Of a DNA stretch of 64,000 bases, positions 1-8,859 are shown one piece after another. Positions within the stretch are counted from its first letter, which is position 1, and the number at the start of each line of letters is the position of its first letter. The notes beneath the pieces were generated by a model that did no database searches, was not told the DNA's origin, and was given only the letters and a program-made list of their open reading frames with translations. A program made the position numbers and the translations under genes. This stretch comes from Sphingopyxis lindanitolerans (GTDB taxonomy: Bacteria > Pseudomonadota > Alphaproteobacteria > Sphingomonadales > Sphingomonadaceae): the NCBI RefSeq assembly GCF_002993885.1, contig NZ_CM009578.1:499251-563250 (forward strand). Reading direction: 5' to 3'.

Positions 1-842
1 GCTATTCCGGGCAACTGGCTCAGTTGATCGATATCGGCCAGATTTCGCTCCGCCAGCGCCTTGATCGCCGATTCGAGCAACGCCGCCGAGCCGCTTGCGG
101 CGGCGAGCCGCGCTCGGGTGATATGCAGCGCCGGATAGGACGGATCGGCAACCTCGGCCTCGCGCAGTTTCGGTTCAGCGCTCGCCCAGTCCAGCAACGC
201 CGCCTCCTTTACGCGCGCCTCGGCGATGGCGCGCAGTTGGGGCTGAAGCGTTTTCAACCGGGTGTCGGCCTGGTCGAAGGGCGCGCTGGCCGGCATTGCC
301 CTTTGAACGTCGCGAAGCAGCCGTGCCGCTTCGGCAGGCTGGCTGAGGCGGGTCGCGTAGAGATCGGCGGCTTTCAACGCATAATCCGGCGCGTTCCTCC
401 CCGTCATCCAGGCGCCTTCGTACAGGCGCGCGGCCTTGCCGATCAACCCCTCGGCAAGCGCGGCGTCGGCGTCGGCGACATTGGCCGTTCCGGACCGCAG
501 CGACTTCGCCATCGCAGCGAGCTTTTCCACTGCGGGCTTCGCATGATCGGGGGCCAGCAACAAGGCAGTAGCGGCCTCATTCTCGGCCGCATCGAAGTCG
601 CGCAGCCCCAGATAGGCCATGCCAACATAATAATGCGCGCGATAATCGCTTTCGTCGCTGCGGACGGCGGTCTTGGCGGCCGCCAAAGCCTCCACGAACC
701 GCTCGCTCGCGATCAGCGTTTCGGCTTCGGCCACGGGGTCGGCACCCTGAGCCTGTGCACCGGCGCTAGGCGCCACGACCATCAGCGTCGCCGCCAGGAC
801 AAGCTGCGCACGACACAGGCGAGACAGACGATGTTTTGCCAT
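1..842 (-). CDS. Exported TPR-repeat protein, 3' end off the left edge
   Basis: Partial gene: 280 codons are visible and the reading frame leaves the window without a stop. The start ATG (840-842) has a good AAGGAAA ribosome site just upstream. The N-terminus is a signal peptide: a basic stretch, a hydrophobic core of Leu/Val/Ala, then an Ala-x-Ala type end near residue 30. After it come helical repeats typical of tetratricopeptide proteins (for example around residues 65-100, with the Tyr-x-Gly-x-Ala-Tyr-x-x-Leu pattern). The gene lies 23 nt downstream of the Tat-like coiled-coil gene and is probably co-transcribed with it. A role as a periplasmic scaffold is inferred from the fold only; no enzyme motif is visible. 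Confidence 0.75.
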   Translation of the reverse strand, partial: MAKHRLSRLCRAQLVLAATLMVVAPSAGAQAQGADPVAEAETLIASERFVEALAAAKTAVRSDESDYRAHYYVGMAYLGLRDFDAAENEAATALLLAPDHAKPAVEKLAAMAKSLRSGTANVADADAALAEGLIGKAARLYEGAWMTGRNAPDYALKAADLYATRLSQPAEAARLLRDVQRAMPASAPFDQADTRLKTLQPQLRAIAEARVKEAALLDWASAEPKLREAEVADPSYPALHITRARLAAASGSAALLESAIKALAERNLADIDQLSQLPGI

Positions 843-865
843 GCTTTTCCTTCTCACACTGCGTC

Positions 866-2218
866 TCAGTTACCGTTCGACGACAAGTCTTGTTGCGACT
901 GCTGCTGCTGCCGCTCCAGTTCCTGCTGCCTGCGCACTTGTTCGGCGGCCGCCTCGATCAACGCCAGCTCGCGCTGCAAATCCGCGGTCACTACACCCGC
1001 GCGCGCCAGTTCGGTGGCCGCCGAGGGCGCGTCACTCCCCAATATTCCCGGTTGCATGGCCCGCGCGCGCGCCAAAAATTCGGCGACCCGCGGCAGGATC
1101 TCGCCAAAGCCGGCCTTGTCATATTTGCCCATGCGGAAATTATAGCCCGACGCGCCGCCATATCCCGCCACCGGATCCTGGTTCGGCGACATCAGCGACG
1201 AGAATATCTGCAAATGGCCGGCAAGACCGAAGGCGGTGATCTTGGCCGCAGCGGCCTTGGACGCGACATCGACCTGGTTGATCTGCCGTTTGGCCAGGGT
1301 CACATTGTCGGCGAAGGCGCGATCGGCGCGCGCGCGTTCATCCGCGCGCCGCTTTTCGGTGCGCTGAAGCGTATCGACCCACAGGGTGAAGTCGCCGAGC
1401 GTGCGCCGGATCGCTCCCTCCCCCTGTGCGCTGCGAGCATCCTTGTGGCACAGCGCGAGTTGCTCGTCGATCCGGGCGCGCTCGCGCGTATAGGCGGTGA
1501 TCTGGACATTCTCCCCCTGCCGGATCAGCCGCCGTTCGAAAGCGGTCGCTGAACTCCATAGCAAGGTGCCGGCGAAAAGCTGTTCGCGGATCGCGCCAAT
1601 GTCGGGTTCCAGTTCGGCCTTGCGCGCCTTCGCCTTCTTCAGCTCTTCCGCGAGTCGATCGATCACGCCCTGAAGCTCTTTTTCCTTCGCCGCGATCTGT
1701 TCGGGCGTGGGGCGGATGATCGTCTGGCCGGGATGCGGGAACTGCTCGCCCTTGGCCAATATCTCCGAACGCGTCTTGCCGCAGCCCGAACAGAAAAGGC
1801 CTTGCCGATATTCCTCGAGCTTCGAATCCCTGTCGCGAACGGCCTGCATGAAGTCGGCCGACAGCTTCTTCTCGCGCTCTTCGAGCTTGCCGATCTCCCC
1901 CGCCACCGACGCATAGGAATTGATCAGCGACAGGATCGCGCTGACGACGCTGCCTGCCATGTCGCGGGCATAGGACGGATCGAGCATGCCATCGGGTCGC
2001 GCCGGGGCGGGATCATCGGCAGGCGAGCCGACCCGGCTGCTGCGCAGGCTGGCTGGGTCGATCAGCCCCTGTGCCCATGCCGTGCGCGAGACCGTCAGCG
2101 GGAGCGTGACCAGTCCCGCGATCGCCCCTCGCCGACTGACGCGAAGGGGGTTGCCGCGGGACATGTGCACGGCGCCCCCGCAACAGGCGCATCCCGCTGC
2201 TTTTGTTGAATCTGTCAC
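866..2218 (-). CDS. Tat-like exported coiled-coil protein with Cys-rich N-terminus, function unknown
   Basis: About 450 residues. I chose GTG 2216-2218 because a purine-rich GGGGGCGG precedes it; a GTG at 2293 and an ATG at 2164 are alternatives. From the GTG, the protein starts with a short Cys-rich segment (GCACCGG), then SRRGAIAG followed by a hydrophobic stretch and an Ala-rich end, which looks like a twin-arginine signal. The middle (roughly residues 110-260) is charged and predicted coiled coil, interrupted by a CSGCGK motif. The tail is Gln-rich. I recognise no family. It sits first in an apparent two-gene operon with the TPR protein, and is divergent from the A/E/R-rich secreted protein, so all three may serve the same envelope process (inference). 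Confidence 0.65.
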   Translation of the reverse strand: MTDSTKAAGCACCGGAVHMSRGNPLRVSRRGAIAGLVTLPLTVSRTAWAQGLIDPASLRSSRVGSPADDPAPARPDGMLDPSYARDMAGSVVSAILSLINSYASVAGEIGKLEEREKKLSADFMQAVRDRDSKLEEYRQGLFCSGCGKTRSEILAKGEQFPHPGQTIIRPTPEQIAAKEKELQGVIDRLAEELKKAKARKAELEPDIGAIREQLFAGTLLWSSATAFERRLIRQGENVQITAYTRERARIDEQLALCHKDARSAQGEGAIRRTLGDFTLWVDTLQRTEKRRADERARADRAFADNVTLAKRQINQVDVASKAAAAKITAFGLAGHLQIFSSLMSPNQDPVAGYGGASGYNFRMGKYDKAGFGEILPRVAEFLARARAMQPGILGSDAPSAATELARAGVVTADLQRELALIEAAAEQVRRQQELERQQQQSQQDLSSNGN

Positions 2219-2332
2219 TACCGCCCCCTTTTTCGCAGCATAGTCGCGACCCTCGTCGCGCGGCAACAGGAAATGCCGTGAAAAGGACCGCACACATGCT
2301 ATGCGACGCAGACGCTAGGCCACAACGGGGGA

Positions 2333-3148
2333 ATGGAAATGCCGCGCATGCCAGGTCGATGGAGATGGATTGCATCGGGTGTCATTCTGTTCGCCGCGAC
2401 GTCGGGCGGCCCGCTGGCAGCACAGGGCGGCGCTCCGTTGATTCCACTGTTCTGCCAGGGCATTTCGATCGATGGCGGCGAGAACAGCATGATCCTGTCC
2501 GCCCCCTTTTCCTATCCGCAGGGCGCGCCGGCAGTGGAGGGCATGGTTCGCGATGTCGCCCCGGCAAAGGAATTTGCGGCCGAGGTGAAACGACGATTCG
2601 GCAAGGAATTGCTCGACTCCACCTGCTACACCCGGCCGACGGTCGAGGAGCTTCAGGATTTCGCGACCATGACCGCACAATCCAACCAGTCGAGTTGGCG
2701 ACTGGAAACGATCGACTGGATGCCACGCGGCGGCCGCGCGATCGCCGCGACGGGAACCGAGCAGCCGGCCGCCCAGACACCGTCGGACAACGGCAAGCAG
2801 GAGCGCCTCCGTGCAGCAGCAGCCGAGGAAAGGGCAGCGCGCGAAGCCGCCGAACGCGCAGAAGCGGCACGAATAGCGGAGGAGCAGCGGGCAGCAACGG
2901 AGAATCGGCGCGCGCTCAATGCTGAGCAGGCAGAACGGGCGGCGGCCCAGCTCCGCCAGATCGAAGCGGAGCAACGCGCCGCCGCCGACCGCCAGCGCGC
3001 TTACGAAGCGCAGCAGCGCACCTACAGCAGCGAGATGGAGCGCTATCGCGCCGCCGTGCAGGCAGCCGCGGATGCAAAGCGGAAATGGGAGGCCGACGTC
3101 GCCGCCTGCCAGGCGGGCGACTATAGCCGCTGCGCCTCCCAGCCCTGA
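2333..3148 (+). CDS. Secreted protein with Ala/Glu/Arg-rich coiled coil, function unknown
   Basis: 271 residues. GGGGGA sits immediately before the ATG; a second in-frame ATG two codons later is equally possible. An N-terminal signal peptide (hydrophobic core at about residues 12-25, ending Ala-Ala-Gln) is followed by a globular region of about 110 residues with two Cys (FCQG and STCYT). A long Ala/Glu/Arg/Gln coiled coil covers about residues 150-250, and the end has another Cys pair. The gene is divergent from the coiled-coil gene at 866-2218 across about 115 nt. No enzyme motif is visible and the family is not recognised; a structural role in the periplasm is inferred from composition. Confidence 0.65.
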   Translation: MEMPRMPGRWRWIASGVILFAATSGGPLAAQGGAPLIPLFCQGISIDGGENSMILSAPFSYPQGAPAVEGMVRDVAPAKEFAAEVKRRFGKELLDSTCYTRPTVEELQDFATMTAQSNQSSWRLETIDWMPRGGRAIAATGTEQPAAQTPSDNGKQERLRAAAAEERAAREAAERAEAARIAEEQRAATENRRALNAEQAERAAAQLRQIEAEQRAAADRQRAYEAQQRTYSSEMERYRAAVQAAADAKRKWEADVAACQAGDYSRCASQP

Positions 3149-3245
3149 CGCCGTTCGCGCGGCCTGACCTGCCCCCCCTTTCGCAGGTGCAGCATTTCGG
3201 CTAATCCGACTCCCTAACAGTCTTTCCCTTACGGAGTCTCCCGCC

Positions 3246-4433
3246 ATGACCGCCACCGATCCCGTCGTCTTCCTCTCCTATGCCCGCACCCCGATGGGCG
3301 GCATGCAGGGCGTATTGTCGGACGCGAGCGCGACCGACCTCGGCGCCACCGCGGTCAAGGCGGCGGTCGAGCGTGCGGGGGTGTCCGGCGACGATATCGA
3401 GCGTATCTATATGGGCTGCGTGCTTCCCGCGGGCCTCGGCCAGGCACCGGCGCGGCAGGCCGCGATCAAGGCCGGGCTGCCCAAGTCGGTGCAGGCGACG
3501 ACCGTCAACAAGGTTTGCGGTTCGGGCATGCAGACCGTCATCATGGGCGCCGAAGCGCTCGCCGCGGGCAGCATCGACCTGGTCGTCGCGGGCGGCATGG
3601 AATCGATGACCAACGCGCCCTATCTGCTCAAGAAGCACCGCTCGGGCGCGCGCATCGGCCACGACACCGCTTATGACCATATGTTCCTCGACGGGCTGGA
3701 GGACGCCTATGAGGCGGGCCGCGCGATGGGCACCTTTGCGCAGGATACCGCCGATGCCTATCAGCTCAGCCGTCAGGCGCAGGATGATTATGCGATCGAA
3801 TCGCTGAAACGCGCGCAGGCCGCAATCGCCGACGGCGCCTTTGCGGGCGAGATCACCCCCGTGACGCTGACGACGCGCAAGGGCGAGGTCGTCATCGACA
3901 CCGACGAACAGCCCGGCAAGGGCAATCCCGACAAGATTCCGACGCTGCGCCCCGCCTTTGCCAAGGACGGCACGATCACCGCGGCGACCAGCTCGTCGAT
4001 TTCGGACGGCGCCGCCGCCGTGGTGCTGACCCGCCAGTCGGTCGCCGACGCCAAGGGCGCAAAACCGGTGGCGCGTCTCGTCGCCCACGCAGCGCACGCG
4101 CAGGAACCAAAAGATTTCACCGTCGCCCCGGTCGGCGCGATCAACAAGGTGCTGGCGAAGGCGGGCTGGACGATCGGCGACGTCGATCTGTTCGAGGTCA
4201 ATGAAGCCTTTGCCTGCGTCGCGATGTTTGCGATGCACGACCTCGGCATTCCGCACGATCGGATCAACGTCCACGGCGGCGCGACCGCGCTCGGCCACCC
4301 GATCGGCGCCAGCGGCACGCGCATCATCACGACGCTGATCGCCGCGCTTCAACGCCACGGCAAGACGCGCGGTATCGCGAGCCTGTGCATCGGCGGCGGC
4401 GAAGCGACGGCGGTGGCGGTCGAACTGGTCTGA
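3246..4433 (+). CDS. Acetyl-CoA C-acetyltransferase (thiolase II family)
   Basis: 395 residues, the normal thiolase length. It should catalyse condensation of two acetyl-CoA to acetoacetyl-CoA, or the reverse, in the cytosol. All family signatures are present: nucleophile Cys91 in KVCGSGMQ, the NEAFA motif, the GHPIGASG histidine loop, and the C-terminal catalytic Cys in CIGGGEA. The start ATG follows ACGGAG. It stands alone, followed directly by a palindromic repeat. The sequence resembles biosynthetic/PhaA-AtoB-type thiolases; without phaB or a CoA-transferase next door, whether it serves PHB synthesis, ketone-body use or amino-acid degradation cannot be told. It is a different subfamily from the thiolase at 52260-53411. 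Confidence 0.9.
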   Translation: MTATDPVVFLSYARTPMGGMQGVLSDASATDLGATAVKAAVERAGVSGDDIERIYMGCVLPAGLGQAPARQAAIKAGLPKSVQATTVNKVCGSGMQTVIMGAEALAAGSIDLVVAGGMESMTNAPYLLKKHRSGARIGHDTAYDHMFLDGLEDAYEAGRAMGTFAQDTADAYQLSRQAQDDYAIESLKRAQAAIADGAFAGEITPVTLTTRKGEVVIDTDEQPGKGNPDKIPTLRPAFAKDGTITAATSSSISDGAAAVVLTRQSVADAKGAKPVARLVAHAAHAQEPKDFTVAPVGAINKVLAKAGWTIGDVDLFEVNEAFACVAMFAMHDLGIPHDRINVHGGATALGHPIGASGTRIITTLIAALQRHGKTRGIASLCIGGGEATAVAVELV

Positions 4434-4439
4434 GACACC

Positions 4440-4515
4440 GTCGCCCCCCGCGAGGGCGGGGGCCGCTGGCAGCCTTGCGCATGCCGATAGCGGCCCCCGC
4501 CTTCGCGGGGGCGAC
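4440..4515. repeat. Intergenic palindromic repeat, family A, copy 1
   Basis: Two nearly perfect GC-rich arms of about 27 nt (4440-4467 and 4489-4515) are separated by a 21-nt loop. The same arms recur at 7291-7366, so this is a dispersed REP-like element and not a private hairpin. It lies 7 nt after the thiolase stop and could fold as a transcript 3' end. Confidence 0.8.
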
Positions 4516-4704
4516 GATTTTCTGGAAGGTTCCGGAATCCCGCCGTATCCCTCCACCGTCCCATCGCAATCCCCGCGACAGATTGCGACACTCATGACCG
4601 GAAAATAAACGCGGCATTCCGCTTCGGTTCAAATCGAATCGCCTAATCCATTCCCAGTCATCGGGCAGATCCCCCTCCCCCTGACGATGCAAAGGAATGG
4701 CATA

Positions 4705-5130
4705 ATGAAGAAGATCAACTTTCTCACCGCCGGCCTGATCGCCGCGATGATGATCCCGGCCGCGGCGCAGGCCCAGACCGGCGAACTTCGCCGCGATCGG
4801 CAGGAAGTCCGTCACGCCCAGACGCACGGCAACCATCGCGATGTCCGCGACGCCCGCAAGGAATATCGCCAGGACAAGCGCGACTGGCGCCATGATACGC
4901 GCTACCAGAATTATCGCGCGCCATTCAAATATCAGCAGTTCCGCGTCGGCCAGGCGTTGCGCCCCAATTATTATGCGCCGGCCTATCGTCCGACCTGGGA
5001 CAGCCGCTGGGGCGTACCCCGCGCCGGGCGCGGTCTGACCTATGTCCGCCACTATAACGATCTGCTGCTCGTCAATGTGCGGAACGGCAAGGTGGTGAAG
5101 GTCTATCGCAACGAGTTCCGGTGGCGCTAA
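4705..5130 (+). CDS. RcnB-family periplasmic protein
   Basis: 141 residues. I chose ATG 4705 over ATG 4687 because AAAGGA lies 8 nt before it and the peptide then begins Met-Lys-Lys with a clean signal peptide ending AAAQAQ. The mature protein has a basic, His/Arg/Asp-rich linker and then the Tyr/Arg/Trp-rich C-terminal domain (about residues 75-141) ending in the KVVKVYRNEFRW-type pattern characteristic of RcnB-like proteins. In E. coli RcnB modulates nickel/cobalt efflux, but sphingomonads carry many paralogues of unknown role and no rcnA-like pump is nearby, so the metal function is not assigned. Confidence 0.7.
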   Translation: MKKINFLTAGLIAAMMIPAAAQAQTGELRRDRQEVRHAQTHGNHRDVRDARKEYRQDKRDWRHDTRYQNYRAPFKYQQFRVGQALRPNYYAPAYRPTWDSRWGVPRAGRGLTYVRHYNDLLLVNVRNGKVVKVYRNEFRWR

Positions 5131-5259
5131 ACCATAGCAATCGGACGCACGAGAGGGTCGACGGGCAACCATCGGCCCTTTTTCGCCTGCGATGATCGCC
5201 GTTGCCGACTCCCCGCGAAAGGCATAGTTTCCGTCCATCGAAGCTGGGGAGACATCGAC

Positions 5260-5664
5260 ATGAAAAAGCTGGTTCTGATGGCCGCGCTCGCAATGCTGTC
5301 GGCCTGTTCGCAAAAGGCTGAACAATCGAAGGAAAATGCCGCCGCGCCCGCCGAAACGACCGCACCCGCGGCGCCCGCGACCACCGCCGACTCGGGCACC
5401 CCGCCGGGCACCTATGACGTGAAAATGGCCGACGGCACGATGGGCACGACCACCATCAACGCCGACGGCACCTATGCCGACACCGATGCGAAGGGCAAGG
5501 TCGTCAAGGGCCTGTTCGCGCAGCATGACGGCAAGGATTGTTTCGATCCCGAGGGCGACGCGCCCGGGATGTGCTGGGCCGTGTCAAAACCCGAAGCAGA
5601 CGGCAGCTTTACCGCGACGGCGGACGACGGAACCGTCGTGACGGTGGCGCCGAAGAAGAAATGA
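5260..5664 (+). CDS. Small lipoprotein of unknown function
   Basis: 134 residues. GGGGAGA lies upstream of the ATG. The N-terminus is a lipoprotein signal: Met-Lys-Lys, hydrophobic core, then lipobox LSAC with the lipidated Cys near residue 16. An Ala/Pro/Thr-rich linker (about 20-48) leads to a small beta-rich domain of repeated Gly-Thr-Tyr, Asp-Gly-Thr units containing two Cys (DCF, MCW). Likely anchored in the outer membrane, facing the periplasm. The domain is common in sphingomonad hypothetical proteins but I know no assigned function. Confidence 0.7.
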   Translation: MKKLVLMAALAMLSACSQKAEQSKENAAAPAETTAPAAPATTADSGTPPGTYDVKMADGTMGTTTINADGTYADTDAKGKVVKGLFAQHDGKDCFDPEGDAPGMCWAVSKPEADGSFTATADDGTVVTVAPKKK

Positions 5665-5684
5665 GCCGAGCAGCCGACCGTATC

Positions 5685-5698
5685 GGGGGGGGGGGGGG
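5685..5698. repeat. Poly-G tract of 14
   Basis: An uninterrupted run of 14 G in the 37-nt gap between the convergent lipoprotein and SH3 genes. It lies outside both reading frames. Such runs slip easily both in vivo and in sequencing. Confidence 0.9.
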
Positions 5699-5701
5699 AC
5701 G

Positions 5702-6160
5702 TCAGTCGCCCCAGATATGGTCGGTTTCGACCCAACCCTTGCGACCGCGGACGTCGATCCGGCACCAACCATTCTTGCAATCGGTGATACGGCCGACGAC
5801 GCCCGGCTCGGCGCGATAGGCGACCGCGGCCGAAACATTGGGCTCCTCGCGCATCGGCCGGATGCCGCCGGTAACGATCGCGGTGCGCGTGCGGCTGAGC
5901 AGTCGCGCCGCCATCCAGCCGTGCGTCCCGTCGGGATCCTCGATCTTGCGCCACGTTTCGAAGCGCGCGATCACCTTTACCGGCAAATCCTTGCGCCGAT
6001 ATTCCCAGATCACGGGCACGTCGGGCGACGGCCCCTTGCGCATCCGCGCCTCGTCGACGCTGATCGACGCCCAATAGGGCAGTTCGACATCGGATTGCGC
6101 GGCGGCCGGTCCCACGACGGCAAGCAGCGCGGCGGCGGCGAGAATCTGGCGGCTGGTCAT
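5702..6160 (-). CDS. Exported bacterial SH3-domain protein
   Basis: 152 residues. An N-terminal signal peptide (Met-Thr-Ser-Arg, Ala/Leu core, AAAQ end near residue 22) is followed by two SH3b-like repeats of the DUF1058 type: one near residues 33-88 with MRKGPSPDVPVIW and HGWM, and one near 95-150 with CKNGWCRIDVRGRKGW. These domains typically bind peptidoglycan peptides in the periplasm. The gene is convergent with the lipoprotein gene and divergent from the dehydrogenase at 6286. Confidence 0.8.
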   Translation of the reverse strand: MTSRQILAAAALLAVVGPAAAQSDVELPYWASISVDEARMRKGPSPDVPVIWEYRRKDLPVKVIARFETWRKIEDPDGTHGWMAARLLSRTRTAIVTGGIRPMREEPNVSAAVAYRAEPGVVGRITDCKNGWCRIDVRGRKGWVETDHIWGD

Positions 6161-6285
6161 GATCCAGCCTTGTCAAAGTCGGCCCGTCATTACAACCGCT
6201 CGCCGCGATTGGGGCAGTGTTCATCCACAGCCGCGCCGCGCCGCGCCTCTTGACCGCGCTGCCGCGCCGCGCTCTATCGGCGGCC

Positions 6286-7284
6286 ATGCCCGATTCATCC
6301 CGTCCCAAGCGCCCGCGCGTCATCGTCACCCGCCAGTTGATGCCGCCTGTCGAGGCGCGCATGGCCGAACTGTTCGACGTCGCGCTGTCGGCGTTCGACC
6401 GCGCCTTTACCCGCGAAGAGTTGAAGGCCGCGGTCGCCGATTGCGATGTGCTGGTGCCGACGGTGACCGACGAGATCGATGCCGAAATTATTGACGCCGC
6501 GGGCGAACGGCTGAAACTGATCGCCAATTTCGGCGCCGGGGTCGACCATATCGACCTTGCCGCGGCGCGCGCGAAGGGCATCATGGTGGCGAACACCCCC
6601 GGCGTCTTCACCGCAGACACCGCCGACATGACGATGGCGCTGATCCTGTCGGTCCCGCGCCGCCTGGCCGAGGGCGAGAAGCTGATGCGATCGGGCCAGT
6701 GGGAAGGCTGGGCGCCGAGCACGATGCTCGGCCACCGCGTCGGCGGCAAGCTGCTCGGCATCATCGGCATGGGGCGCATCGGCCTGGCGGTCGCGCAGCG
6801 CGCGCGGGCGTTCGGCCTGTCGATCCATTATCACAACCGCCGCCGCCTGCCCGAAGCGATCGAGGGGGAATTGGGCGCGAGCTATCATGCCAGCGTCGAT
6901 ACGTTGCTGCGGATCAGCGACATCGTCTCGGTCCACTGCCCGCACACCAGCGAAACGCACGAAATGGTCAATGCCGCGCGCATCGCGGCGATGAAGCCGA
7001 CCGCCTATCTGATCAACACCGCGCGCGGCGAGATCGTCGACGAAAAGGCGCTGATCGCGGCGCTCAAGACCCGCCGGATCGCGGGCGCCGGGCTCGACGT
7101 CTATGCGCAGGAGCCGGTGGTCGACCCCGACCTGCTCGCGCTCGACAACGCCGTGCTGCTCCCGCACCTCGCCTCGGCGACGATCGAGGGGCGCGAAGCG
7201 TCGGGCGCAAAGGTCATCGCGAACATCCGCGCCTGGTGCGACGGGCATCGCCCGCCCGACCAGGTGCTGGAGGGATGGGTTTAG
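6286..7284 (+). CDS. D-2-hydroxyacid dehydrogenase (glyoxylate/hydroxypyruvate reductase type)
   Basis: 332 residues from ATG 6286; a GTG at 6217 would add an arginine-rich stretch that lies outside the conserved fold. It should reduce 2-keto acids such as glyoxylate or hydroxypyruvate with NAD(P)H in the cytosol. Evidence: the split substrate-binding domain, a Rossmann motif GIIGMGRIG near residue 160, the NTARGEIVD segment with the substrate-binding Arg, a catalytic Glu in the QEP region and His in LLPHLASAT. GyaR/GhrA/GhrB-type specificity cannot be separated by eye. It is monocistronic, bounded by a family A repeat. Confidence 0.85.
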   Translation: MPDSSRPKRPRVIVTRQLMPPVEARMAELFDVALSAFDRAFTREELKAAVADCDVLVPTVTDEIDAEIIDAAGERLKLIANFGAGVDHIDLAAARAKGIMVANTPGVFTADTADMTMALILSVPRRLAEGEKLMRSGQWEGWAPSTMLGHRVGGKLLGIIGMGRIGLAVAQRARAFGLSIHYHNRRRLPEAIEGELGASYHASVDTLLRISDIVSVHCPHTSETHEMVNAARIAAMKPTAYLINTARGEIVDEKALIAALKTRRIAGAGLDVYAQEPVVDPDLLALDNAVLLPHLASATIEGREASGAKVIANIRAWCDGHRPPDQVLEGWV

Positions 7285-7290
7285 CCACTC

Positions 7291-7366
7291 GTCGCCCCCC
7301 GCGCAGGCGGGGGCGCCAGCCGCCTGGCGTAAACCTGCTTGCGGCCCCCGCCTGCGCGGGGGCGAC
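7291..7366. repeat. Intergenic palindromic repeat, family A, copy 2
   Basis: Arms at 7291-7315 and 7342-7366 are near-perfect inverse complements and match the arms of the copy at 4440-4515; only the loop differs. It separates two convergent genes and may act as a bidirectional transcript end. Confidence 0.8.
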
Positions 7367-7371
7367 GCCTG

Positions 7372-8775
7372 TCAATCCCCCGTCAGAATCCGGTCGACGA
7401 GTTGCTTCACCGTCGGGGTGAAGTTGTTCGAATAAAAGGGATCGGTCTTGAAATTGAACGCGGCGTGGCCCGCGAACATCAGATTCTGGTCGACGTCGCC
7501 GCCGTGCGCGATGTCCTGGAGCGTCTTCTGGATGCAGAAGCTGCGCGGGTCGGCAAGGTAGCCGGTCGAATAATCGTCATGGTCCTTCCACGCCGAAAAG
7601 CCGCAATGCGACAGACAGCCCATGCAGTCGGCCTGATCCTTGCGGATCACGCCCTTGTCGGCGTTGGTGACGAAGACGACGGTGTTGTCGGGGGTCTTCA
7701 ACGCCTCGGTATAGCCTTCGGCCACCCAATCGCGCGCGCGGTCGCGGTCGTGCGGGGTGACCCAGAAATTCTTGCCCTTCACCCCGACGTCGAGTTGGAC
7801 GACATGATCGCCCGCTTCCTGCTTCGAATAGGGAATCTGGCGTTCCGACCGCGCCTCGAGGTCGCGCAGGAACGGCGTGCGCACCGCGCTGGAATAGAAA
7901 CCCGTGGGCGAAAAGCGGTGGAGCAGCACGTCGCCTTCGTCGAGGGTGCGGAGGCGGTCCTTCCATCCCTGCGGAATCGGGCTTTCCTCGGTCAGCAGCG
8001 GGCGCGTGCCATATTGAAAGACGATCTGGCCGAGTTCGGGATTCTCGATCCAATGCTCCCAATCGCGCAGATACCAGACACCGCCCGCCATCACGATCGG
8101 TACGTCGTCCGAAATCCCCTCGGCGCGCATCGTGTCGCGCAGCGCCTTGACGCGCGGATAGGGATCCTGCGGCACCAGCGGGTCTTCGGCGTTCGACAGG
8201 CCGTTGTGCCCGCCCGCGAGCCACGGATCTTCGTAAACCACCGCCCCCATCAGGTCGGCGACCTTGTGATAGGCGCGCTTCCACAGCGCGCGGAAGGCGC
8301 GCGCCGACGAGATGATCGGCAGATAGTTCACATTGTGCTTCGCTGCGATCTCGCTGAGCTTGTAGGGCATGCCCGCGCCGCAGGTCACTCCGGTAACGAG
8401 ACCCTTGGTCTTTTCGAGCACGCCCTCGAGCACCTGCTGCGCGCCGCCCATTTCCCACAAGACGTTGATGTTGATCGCGCCCTTGCCGCTGGCGACGTCA
8501 TAAGCGCGCCGCACCTGTTCGACCGCGCCGTCGATCGCATATTGGATCAATTCCTCGTGGCGTTCCTTGCGCGTCAGCGCGCGGTAGATTTGCGGAATGA
8601 TCTTGCCTTCGGCGTCATAGCTGTCGGCGTTGACCGCCGACACGGTGCCGATCCCGCCCGCCGCGGCCCAGGCGCCGCTCGACATATGGTTGGTTGCCGA
8701 GACGCCCTTGCCCCCCTCGACCAGCGGCCATACTTCACGACCCCCGTAAAGAATGGGCTTCAAACCTTTGAACAC
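7372..8775 (-). CDS. Nitronate monooxygenase-like flavin oxidoreductase with Cys cluster
   Basis: 467 residues from GTG 8773-8775, which has AAGAAAGAGG upstream; a GTG seven codons earlier would overlap that ribosome site. The fold is the FMN-binding TIM barrel of the nitronate monooxygenase/enoyl-reductase family: GVTCGAGMP, the HNG loop and the IVMAGGVW phosphate-binding segment. It is longer than typical NMOs (about 320-360 aa), with a C-terminal extension carrying CMGCLSHC near residue 400 and one later Cys. The real substrate is not known; nitroalkane oxidation is only a family guess. It is transcribed alone, 84 nt from the glycosyltransferase gene that points the same way. Confidence 0.75.
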   Translation of the reverse strand: MFKGLKPILYGGREVWPLVEGGKGVSATNHMSSGAWAAAGGIGTVSAVNADSYDAEGKIIPQIYRALTRKERHEELIQYAIDGAVEQVRRAYDVASGKGAININVLWEMGGAQQVLEGVLEKTKGLVTGVTCGAGMPYKLSEIAAKHNVNYLPIISSARAFRALWKRAYHKVADLMGAVVYEDPWLAGGHNGLSNAEDPLVPQDPYPRVKALRDTMRAEGISDDVPIVMAGGVWYLRDWEHWIENPELGQIVFQYGTRPLLTEESPIPQGWKDRLRTLDEGDVLLHRFSPTGFYSSAVRTPFLRDLEARSERQIPYSKQEAGDHVVQLDVGVKGKNFWVTPHDRDRARDWVAEGYTEALKTPDNTVVFVTNADKGVIRKDQADCMGCLSHCGFSAWKDHDDYSTGYLADPRSFCIQKTLQDIAHGGDVDQNLMFAGHAAFNFKTDPFYSNNFTPTVKQLVDRILTGD

Positions 8776-8859
8776 TATGAACCTCTTTCTTCCCACCGCG
8801 ACGCAGCCACGCCGCAGCCCCCATGTGCCGTTTCCGTAAGCGGAATACGGCGACCTTTG

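Noticed and set aside
24..1145. Plus-strand frame of 373 codons at the left edge
   Set aside because: It crosses the minus-strand TPR and Tat-like genes, which have signal peptides and ribosome sites; the plus frame has neither.
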